From Evernia prunastri (taxonomy: Eukaryota; Ascomycota; Lecanoromycetes; Lecanorales; Parmeliaceae), in NCBI GenBank assembly GCA_003184365.1, contig NKYR01000053.1:1-64000 (forward strand): a DNA stretch of 64,000 bases, read 5' to 3'. Every line of letters begins with the position of its first letter. Positions within the stretch are counted from its first letter, which is position 1. The notes below the pieces were generated by a model. It was not told the DNA's origin, made no database searches, and saw nothing but the letters and a program-made list of their open reading frames with translations. This document shows positions 1 through 9,200 of this stretch, piece by piece. A program made the position numbers and the translations under genes.

Positions 1-845
1 AAATTTAGGTAGATTATTTGATAGATAGCACATCTCGCATAGTCGGCCAATCAGGCAAGACTCCTGGGTAGTATGAAGCAATCAATCAATCAATCAATTC
101 TTTCCCCTGACTACCTTAGCAAGTTCAACGATAGCGCAAAACCACATTTTTGTTCACACACCCACAACGACATCATTTACGGGTCTGAGGCCTACAGTAC
201 GGTAATCAGCTCATTATGAGGTATCTGCCCGTACCCATATTAAGCAGTTTACACGACTGTAGGCCTCGGGTCCAAGGACCTCTGAAAATCGCGCGATGCC
301 ACGTACTCTTTCCGACAGTCAGGTCATCAAAAGCCTCTCTTTCGACTGAGTCATAAGCTCACGATACGGATCATCTACCGACCTCGCCCTACCATAAGCA
401 CACAATCCTCAAAACAGTCTATAAAACAGTCTCTCGACGCGTTCGACAAAAAGTCACGTGTCATTTCAATCATGTCAACAAACAGTAGCACACAGTCATT
501 TCAGCATAGGCCGTAACGCCTCTACACTGTCAGATCNCTCGGACGCTGGGAGAGGGGAAATGCACAGCCGGGGCCCGTTGCTGGAAAGGGGTGACCCGTT
601 GGTTTGGTCATTCAAATAGGAACGTGATGGGTCTGGTGTCAAGGGCAATAGAAGGTCAGCAGGGTACATAACGCGAGATGTTGCTGTAGGGAGTCAGATT
701 TTGTTACCAATGAGTTTACCACATAATTCTACACGTCGTGGTATATATTTATAAGTGGTTCTGACAAGAATTGGTGGATCTGTGACTGATTTAAAAATTT
801 GTGGACGCGAAGCTCGTTTTTTTGAAATACGGGGTTTCTGGAGCA

Positions 846-930
846 GGCGTCCTAACACAAAAGTCCGCGAAGCGATCTAGACTCTTTTGGGCTTAGTCCC
901 GCGTTAGCTTTGGGACTAAGGTAGGACGCC
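846..930. repeat. Short nested inverted-repeat element
   Basis: The outer arms GGCGTCCTAAC (from 846) and its near-perfect reverse complement (ending at 930) differ at one base in 11. An inner perfect pair, CTTAGTCCC (892-900) and GGGACTAAG (912-920), lies inside. The layout resembles a very small relic of a terminal-inverted-repeat transposon, or simply a hairpin. No coding capacity is present. Confidence 0.4.
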
Positions 931-1124
931 GGCGCTAGGAGGCAACACCATAGGTAAACCATGCTTTTAGGGTTAAGGGAACGTCTTTCTATACCTACCT
1001 ACCTACCTTCAGGTACCTACCTTATATTTTATTCTCCGAGGATGAATACCGTAACCGTACATTAATCGTATCACTGTAAGATAAGATACTTGACCATTGG
1101 ATAATTGTTGTGCTTTTCTGGCTT

Positions 1125-1166
1125 TTTTTTTGGTTTGTTTGTTTATTTGTTTGTTTGTTTGTTTTT
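1125..1166. repeat. T-rich simple repeat, (TTTG)n
   Basis: An oligo-T run is followed by several TTTG units. This is a microsatellite with no gene in it. Confidence 0.85.
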
Positions 1167-1586
1167 TCATATGGAAAAGCATATGAATACACACGATTGA
1201 GAAGCATGGTTGGCGGCCTTGCAGAAATCGTAAGAAGTAGTTCTGCTTCTCAGCTTGACCAGGCCGAGCACACCGAGAAGGAGGCGCACTCTACGTCATC
1301 ACGACCTCCATACAACAGTATAGGTGGGGGTTTTTTTAATTAGTAATCATTTGACATTGCAACTCGGACTCTCTTCCCCGAACAACTGGACTGAAGAAAG
1401 CCGAGTCATTCACTCATTATTAATCGCCCGGATCAAACAGCTACGTCGTACCTAGTCATCCACCACTGCTCTTTGTCAATCAACTTTCATCTACTGATAG
1501 TGAATATAATGCCGTCAAAACCTCCAGAATCTATCCATGCCAATTCCTATTTGACCAATACGCCATAATTATCTATCCTCCCCAAA

Positions 1587-3333
1587 ATGAGCTCCGAATC
1601 CTCATCCATCTCCAACGCTTCCCTTTTCGCGTCAATTGGCAAGCTTCCCTCGCAGCCCCCCAACCCGATAGCTTTATCCTCCCCAACACTCGACGCATCC
1701 GATGTCCAAAAACCCTCACCTCCGATACCGCAAGAGGAGGAAGATGTGGAGAAGCAACATGGAGAAAAGAAAGGACAGAGGGCCGATGCCCAAACGCTAT
1801 ACACCTGGGACAGTTCTACCGACCCTGAGCACCCAACCAACTGGCCTCTCTGGAAGAAGCTGTGTACCACTGTCATGCTGGCGGCCGTGACATTCACCAT
1901 CAGCTTGAACAGCGCCATGTTCGAGCCTGCCTCGCAGCATGTGGTGAAGGAGTTCAAGGGTCTCCCCAAAGAGGTCATACTGCTGGGCACAAGTCTCTAT
2001 CTGCTAGTACTCCTTCCCATGCTCTCTCTGCTCCTTCTTCTTTCTTCTCCCGTGAGCTAACTCTCGAGCAGGGTTTCTGCTTCGGTCCTCCCTTCTGGGG
2101 TCCGCTGTCCGAGAAATTTGGGCGCAAGATCCCCATGCTAATAGGCAGCGGTGGCGCCGCGGTGTTCAGTCTGATGCCCGCGTTAGGCCAGAACATCCCC
2201 ACCATTCTCATCGGACACTTCATCGCCGGCTCCTTCGGCGCAGCGCCAGCTACCATCGTTTCTGGCGCGTCGACTGACAATTGGCATGCCGTTGGGCGCG
2301 GACTGAATCTCACTGTGGCCGTCGGCTCAATATTTGGGGCTCCGCTTTTCGCTCCCATCATTGGCGGATTCATCGTCAAGAGCGTGACTTGGCGATGGAC
2401 AATGTGGGTGATGATCATTCTAGGTGGCAGCGTCACGGCCTTCTGCACCGTGTTCTTGCCGGAAACGTATGCTCCTGTGCTGTTGAAACGTAAGACTAAG
2501 AGGTTACGGAAGGATACTGGCGACATGAGCATACGATGCTCGTTTGATAATGAGAAGACGGCGCTTGGTGTCATTTGCAATGTCTATCTGGTGAGACCGT
2601 GGCGTATGCCTTTCCGTAACTTCGGAATACCAATTGGTCGTTGATGTACTGAAATTCGCGGACAGTCCTCCTACTCACCGAGCCTATTCTCTTGCTTGTG
2701 ACTCTCTATCAAGCCTTCATCTACGGGATCTCCTATCTCTTCCTTAGCGAATATCCGCTAGCCTTCGAACAAGCACGCCACTGGTCCGATGGAGTCGACG
2801 CCCTTCCACTCTTGGCTCTCCATGTTGGAATTTTATTTTCAATTGGGATTACAGTGTGGTACGTTCGCAAATACATTGCCCCAAGAGTCGCCTCCGCCGA
2901 TGGTAAGGTTGTACCTGAAGACAGGCTCCCCGTCATGATATTTGGGGCTGTCCTGTTCCCAGCAGGCCTTTTTTGGTATGCATGGACAGCTGCAAACATT
3001 CACGTGCACTGGATTGTCCCTTGTCTGGCTGGAGTCATGATAGGATGTGGAATGTTCAGTGTCTTCCTACAATGCATTGCCTACTTGATAGAGGTCTACC
3101 TACCAGTAGCGAATAGCGCGATGGCGAGCAACAGTATGGTTCGAGCATTGTTTGGCGCAGGCTTCCCGCTGTTCGCATCGCAGATGTACTCAAAGCTCGG
3201 GATACCTTGGGCGACGTCACTGCTGGCCTTTCTAGCTGTGGCCATGATCCCTATCCCTGTCTTATTTTTCGTGTACGGAGCCAAGATTCGAGGCTGGTCG
3301 AAGAATGCAGTCAGCGCTACATCAGACCGATAA
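1587..3333 (+). CDS. MFS drug/metabolite exporter (DHA1-like)
   Basis: Predicted 543-aa, 12-helix plasma-membrane H+ antiporter of the major facilitator superfamily. Exons are 1587-2006, 2072-2615 and 2666-3333; the two introns (65 and 50 bp) have GT-AG ends and restore a continuous frame. Residues near 70-80 carry the W-x-x-x-x-DPEHPTNWP signature that precedes helix 1 in fungal DHA1 (TPO1/FLU1-like) transporters. The helix 2-3 loop has the PLSEKFGRK form of the MFS A-motif, and a TEPILLL-type helix follows the central loop. It lies at the edge of the fatty acid synthase cluster, upstream of the decarboxylase-like gene and convergent with it. The likely job is export of the cluster product or self-protection; the substrate cannot be read from sequence. 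The start is the first ATG before the family-typical acidic N-terminus. Confidence 0.9.
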
Positions 3334-3704
3334 ATAAAAAGACGCTAGACAGGAAGTTGGCTGAGATAAAATGTATTAGTATACCATAGGTTACCTTCTC
3401 GAAATTACAGAGCATGATTATCTCTACAGTCAGATGGTAGGAGTCAATAATCAATGTTTATCGGATGCACATCTATCACTGGGCGCAGACCTGGAACAAA
3501 AGGAGGCTCAGAACCTTTCACGTTGCTTAGCTTGGGTGAAGACTCTTTGACATATAGGCAGGTGAGACCCCGGTGAAGCGGCCCCTTTGAAAGCAAGGAA
3601 CCACCAGTTCAAAATACTTCAAGCTGCGCAACTATTCCAGATACGACAAAAATACCAGTCAATGAGAATCTACCCTTTGCTATCAACGCGACTGATCATG
3701 GACC
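3334..3704. other. Convergent 3' intergenic spacer
   Basis: This lies between the 3' ends of the MFS gene and the decarboxylase-like gene. I see no gene or repeat in it; it presumably holds the 3' UTRs of both. Confidence 0.6.
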
Positions 3705-5341
3705 TCACTTCAGACTCTTCCCAACAGGCATCGCCAGCAACTCAATCAGCTCATTGACATCCTCCAGCGCATCCAGTCTCAAGACCGTCTCCTCAATCGC
3801 CTTCAACCGCTCCGAGTCAACGACCGTAGCCCCCAACTTGCGATACTTCTCCACAAGCTGCTCGTTCGTCACCCAAGGATCGAACCCCCGCGGCATATCC
3901 ACGCTCTCCTCCAACAAGAGCCCGTCCGCAAACGCCACCGTGACTCTGGCGCCGGACAGCCGCTCCGCGAGGTCGAAGTACGGGTCGTGCGAGCAGGTCG
4001 TTCGGTGCACCAGCTCCCACACCTCGTCGCGGTCCAGCCGGTCCTGGCTGAACTGCTCCAGGAGCACCTGCCCGTCCACCAGCTGTGTGGCCATGACGTA
4101 AGCCGCGCAGAGCTGGGCGCCCGTCACCTCCATCGGACGGACATCCGGCCGCCACCCGTCGTGGTGAAAGCCGGCATGGCTCTGCGTCGCGTGGATGCGT
4201 GCGATGTCCCCCAACCGCTCCGGGGCGAACCGCGCCGGATGCGCGGCCTGCATGTTCTCCAGTACCTCAATCATGCCGTGGCTCGTGCCGACGGCGGCGT
4301 ACAGCTTGTTCCGCAGGTGCATCGTCTCCCAGTGCGTCCCGAGCCCGTGCACGACCGCGTCCTCCCGGTAGGCCGGCTCCCGCCCGTTCCCCGCGCTGAA
4401 CATGGCCAGGAAGCCGCCAAACGGCCGCTCGAAGACCTTGGGGATCCCGCCGTAGCCCCCGCGCGCGAGCAGGGCGCCCATGAGCCCGTTGCGCGCCGCG
4501 AACCCGTGCTGCACCCGCTTGACCATGCCCCCGAACTGCGCCGCCATGAGCCCGCACGCCTGCGTGCACGCGATGCCAATAGCGTCCTCCGTCCGCCCTG
4601 GGTCCAACCCAAACAGCTTCGCGGCCGCGGCCGCGGCGCCGGGGGCGCCGTACACGGCGCCGCAGTGCCACCCGCGGGCGAGCATGTCGTTGCCGTAGAG
4701 GCCGTTGCCGGCGCGGATGCTGGATTCGAAGCCGACGATGGTGGCGAGGAGGAAGTGGGCGCCGGGGACGGTGACGGCGGGGTGGCCGGGGCGGCGCGCG
4801 AGGGACTCGGTGGCGGCGATGAGCGTGGGGAGCATGATGGCGGAGTTGTGGACCGGGGCCGCGGCGTGGTAGTCGTCGAGTTCGGTGGCTTGGATGAATG
4901 CCGCGTTCATCATTGACGCGGCGAGCGGGCCGAACCTCTGGGGCAAGATTCGTCAATCATGATGATTTAGAGGGGGGTCCTCGAAGGGTTTGCCTCCCTT
5001 CCCTTTTCTTCTTTTTCTACAGGGTCGAGGTGGAACCGGCTTCAATCGAAATAGAAAAGGAAAGGGGGGGGGGGGGGGGGGAGGGGGGGAGGGGTCATCT
5101 CGCGTACCTTATCCCACCCGATGACACTATACTCGCCCGCTGGCTCATACTCCGCCGTCGCCTCGACGTACTTTTCGCTCCACGGCACGTGGGCCCCAAC
5201 CAAGGCGCAGGCGACGCCGTCGAGAAGCTGGTACTTGGCCCGCTCGAGGACGGCGGGCGGGACGTCGGAGAGCTGGACGCTCGATATCCAATGGCTGAGT
5301 TGGGAGGTCACCCCCATGGGTTCTGGGCCATGGGAGCCCAT
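3705..5341 (-). CDS. MmgE/PrpD-fold decarboxylase, cis-aconitate decarboxylase-like
   Basis: Predicted 488-aa enzyme from two exons (5341-5108 and 4937-3705) joined across a 170-bp GT-AG intron. The length matches fungal cis-aconitate decarboxylase (about 490 aa). Near residues 90-105 it has TELDDYHAAAPVHNSA, the form of the substrate-loop region seen in cis-aconitate decarboxylases. 2-Methylcitrate dehydratases instead carry D-x-ND..AEWGHPSDN, which the other PrpD-fold protein in this window has. Expected reaction: decarboxylation of an alkyl-cis-aconitate to an alkylitaconic acid. There is no obvious mitochondrial presequence, so it is probably cytosolic. The intron carries a long poly-C tract (coding strand), and the 3' half of the gene is notably GC-rich. 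Assignment as decarboxylase rather than dehydratase rests on motif resemblance and on the pathway context. Confidence 0.85.
5064..5094. repeat. Poly-G tract within an intron
   Basis: A run of 18 G is followed by shorter G runs, inside the intron of the decarboxylase-like gene. On the coding strand it is a C-rich pyrimidine tract. Such tracts are prone to length errors and slippage, but it lies outside coding sequence. Confidence 0.85.
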
Positions 5342-6243
5342 TGTGGGGGTCGAGTGATGAGAAGGTCACGCGAGGGATGATGGGTTCGAGATGAGGGGAC
5401 TGCATTGGATGCGTCTCCGGATGGACAGGGCAGAAGTATGGCATTATTGTCGATAAAGCCCTGATATGATTTGGGAGGGATCCTTTTTAGGGGGCCAACG
5501 ACTGCATGTTTGGTAGCCGGGGTCGGCGATGAACAACCTGGGATTGAATTTTTTTCTTCTTCCCCTAGATTACTGCTTTTTCTCGGACATACCACACATG
5601 CGTTTGCGCAAGTACCCCGATCCCGATCGCCTGACATGTGCCGAAAGTCTCCGTGTTGTCGCGATCGATAATCCGAAGCCGCTGCTAGGGTTTCTACGAA
5701 TTGGACAGAGTTGACCGAGAAGGTAGGGGGGAGGCCGTGGATATGTATCTGGTACAGGGATGCCTTCGGGGAGGAATTCCCGAGCGGCATTCCACACGCG
5801 AAGTCAGTCTCAACCCTAACCCTAAAAACCCATTCTTAACTTGTTGTAGGTAGGCTAAAGGCTGCTTTTTTGTATCAAAATGCCAATTTTCACCGGGAAG
5901 TCGTGTTCGCTGATGATATTTAGTTTGTATTAGGTTCGATTCCTAATGGTGTAGTGGGCTTCTTTGTTTTCTGGAAGTTCCGCTGCATCAAAGGAGCTTG
6001 AAAGCTTTGCAAACTGCACTGCGAAACGACCAACTCGAGGTCTGGGGGGGGACTGGTCCACGTGCGGCATCGGATGAGAAGGTCACGCTGGGTTTGCATA
6101 GGCTTATCACAGGAATCTATGTGCTTGCATTCTAATTCACACGTCCAAATATTCTCCTATAGCCGTCCGCTAGACCCTTAAGATACACCTCACTCGTCTC
6201 ATGACTTCCATGTGTTTACTCATCTGACCACTGTTGGAATTAG
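5342..6243. other. Promoter of the decarboxylase-like gene and 3' flank of FAS beta
   Basis: About 0.9 kb without a credible gene. It should contain the promoter of the minus-strand decarboxylase-like gene and the 3' UTR of the FAS beta gene. A telomere-like CCCTAACCCTAA lies at 5814-5825. Small open frames here lack recognisable domains. Confidence 0.55.
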
Positions 6244-9200
6244 CTAGGGGGTCCTCAATCTGTCGTAGCCAAACCATAGACCTACGTTGTCAAGGAGTTC
6301 CCTCAAGCTCTCACTTCCCGTGACCCTCGCGACCTCCTCCACGTAACTCCTATCGGTGGAGAAGGGCTTCGCCGTGACGTTCGGAATGAAAGCAGCCAAC
6401 TTTTCCAGGTCGATGTTCTCTTCCAGAATCTTTGTCTCGAGGTACCGCCTGTACGCCGGGATCCCCTTCCGTAAATGAGCGGAGTGGAAGGGGACGTCGA
6501 TGCCGCGTAGAGGAGTGGTCGCGGTGCCGGCTTCCAGTTCGATCGGCTGTGCAAGTTCAGCAGCGGTCTCTGCCTTCTCCCGAACGAGCACCGCCAACGC
6601 CGCCTCTTCACATATGTCAGTATGCGTGCCGCCAGCGATGGCGTTCAGCACTTGCGTCATGGTCCAAAGTGCCCGTAGGTGGCCCGCGCAGACGTACTGA
6701 CGCCCGTGCACGTTGAAGTTGACAATCTCGAGCAAGGTTCCCGTCTGTGCGGCGATTCTCTCAACGATCGCTTGGAGGAAGTCCTGGCCGAAAGCCTTGT
6801 CGACTCTTGATGGGTTGACTGCCATCATGGAGAAGGCTGTACGGCCTTCTGGGCCGCGCTCCATTGCGACCTGCATTGTCAATCCCCGATAGAAGACAAG
6901 GCTGACGAGCGATTCCATGGGCATTATGTGTGCCAGTGCGCCCAGCGCGCTGTACTCTCCAAGGGAGTGGCCGGCATAACTGGCGCCTTCCTGTATCAAG
7001 CCTCTGGATTCGAGGTCAAGACATGTGGCCATTTCCATGAGAACGAGAGCCGGTTGAGCGAATTGGGTAGAGTACAGAAGACCACGAGGATCGGAGAAAG
7101 TGTAGGATTGGGAGTCTGGCGTGAGGCTCTTGACGATAGGTTCTTGAAAGACTCGGCCATCCTCGGCGACTCTCTCGATGGTCATGGCTAGGTAATTGTC
7201 CCGGATCTTACGACCTCTTGCGCCGCCAAAGTAGACAGTCAGACTCTGAGGGTCGTTGCGGACAATGTCGATGATTGAGACCCCATAAGTTTCACGCAAA
7301 TAATTGTCAGCGCTATCCCACAAGGCTCTTGCAGCCTCGCTGCTTTCATAAAGAGTCATCCCCATAGCCTTCTCCTGGCTCCCTTGCCCGGTGAAAAGGT
7401 AAGCGGTCGGAGCCTGCTCGACCTCGGCCTCAGCCTCAAGTACCTTTTCACCACTCTGCTCATTGAAAGCGTGGATCTGCACTAGCATCCGTCCATCAAT
7501 CATGGCCACATGCTCAGCCTGGACTTTCAATTCATCTCCCGGACGAACCGTGCCGTCAAATGAAGCAGAGTATCGTCGGATGCGGGAAGGATCAGCTTCT
7601 GCAATGGATCTCCCAACCAAAGTGAATACCATTGCAGATGTGCACATTCCATGCGTGACTGTGCCCGGTAAATTGGCGTAATGAGCAAAGACGGGTGAGA
7701 TATGGATCGGATTGGTATCTTTAGACACCCGTGCGTACGCTTTGTTAGTCTTGGGCACCTTGATATTCCAAGTGGACTCCCCGCTCAGACCTGGGTTCGG
7801 GAGCGGAACCACCTTCCGGGTTTGAGTACCATGTCGATTCAAGAAATCAAGGACTGGATTTCCATGACACCCCCCACATTTGAAGTCGACTCTTCCAATC
7901 GATTCTACTTGACCTGGTCTCTTCGAGTAGATGTCTCCAGAGACGTGAAGACCATTGCTTTGGCCTTTTTCATTATAGGTTCTCTGCGAGGTAAGGTCGA
8001 ACCGAACTTTCTTTTCGATGAGAGATTTTGGGTCACAGTAGATCTGCAGCCACTTCCTACTCGTTAGTAACGCGCATTCTCTCTCCGACTTGACCAAAAT
8101 TTCAAACTCAGGCTCCTTCGTGCAGCTCATGGTGTTCTCAAAGTCCGTAAAAGAACCTTTACAGAAAAACCTGGAGAGGATTTCGACAACAGTGACTCCA
8201 TTCCTCTTGATCTCAGCGACAACTTCTACAGTCTTATTGCCGCTTTGAATCGTAATCGACTGAATTCGCGAGAATGACTCGAGGGTATCTCCGACTCTGA
8301 GCGGCGAGGCACCATTGACATATCTGAATTGATTGGAACGATGCAATAGCTGGAGGAGGTCGCAATCGATAGTAGGACATAACAGTGGCTTCACTAAGGC
8401 CTCCCATGCGATTACTATAGATACATCCAAAGGCGCAATGGCGCCGGTGAAATTTTGGGAGGTCCTAGCCGTACCATGAGGACTTGCAGCTCTTGAAAAT
8501 GCTTTGACCAGATCCCCAGTGAGAACCATTGGTGTCCCGGAGAAGCGCTGATAGACACTTGTCACATCCACCTCATTGCACTGTAGTCCAAGCCAAAGTT
8601 TGACATAGAAGTCCTTGATATGCTGGTTTCGCCGAAACATTTTCTCGCTCAATCTGTTCAACGTCGTGTTGGAGCGATACCTGAATTGGAATTGAAGCGT
8701 AGGGTGCTCAGCTAAAGCTCGCTCGTAGCTTGTAAAGAGAGCCACGATAGTACCATTCTCCTCGTTCTTGAGTACGCGCAAGACTTCGTTTGGCTGTCCA
8801 CGAGGGGAGCCCATTTCACTCATGACCAGAGCAGCCACTTGGCCATCTTCCTCGTACTCGATAGAAATGCTGTGTCCCTGAGTAGGTACAATTGCGGATC
8901 TGATTGGATTTGGAAAATTGAGTTGATCTTGGCGCACATATTTCTCCGTGACACAAATAAAAGCCCAACCCGACGCATCTCGGATCACGTCTTGTACCAG
9001 ATGCTCTCGGAACGACTCAGTGTCTGGTAACTGACCGCGCAAAGGAAACTGATAAACCTTTCTATTCTTCGTATCCTGAACCACATAATATTCTGAAGAT
9101 CCAGCAGGAGCTTTGACAGGTCTCAGCTCATCGAAAGGCGCTCCATCCGTCCTTTCAGACACATCCTCCTTGCGCAAGAGGTCGATATAGGAAGAGATAA

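Larger units (their letters stand above)
1..1586. other. Intergenic region upstream of the MFS gene
   Basis: No gene is supported here. It contains one ambiguous base (n at 537), an AATC-type run near 79-100, a perfect 12-bp inverted repeat (187-198 and 256-267), a nested inverted repeat (846-930), TACC repeats near 1002-1022 and a long T/TTTG tract at 1125-1166. Short open frames over the T-rich tract encode only low-complexity peptides. Confidence 0.6.

Noticed and set aside
256..267. Perfect 12-bp inverted repeat with 187-198, considered as a tRNA or attachment site
   Set aside because: No cloverleaf can be drawn and a 57-bp loop is not informative; kept only as a note in the intergenic entry.
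3987..4956. Long Arg/Pro/Ala/Gly-rich open frames opposite and overlapping the decarboxylase gene
   Set aside because: They are shadows of a GC-rich coding exon in other frames, with compositionally biased translations and no domains.
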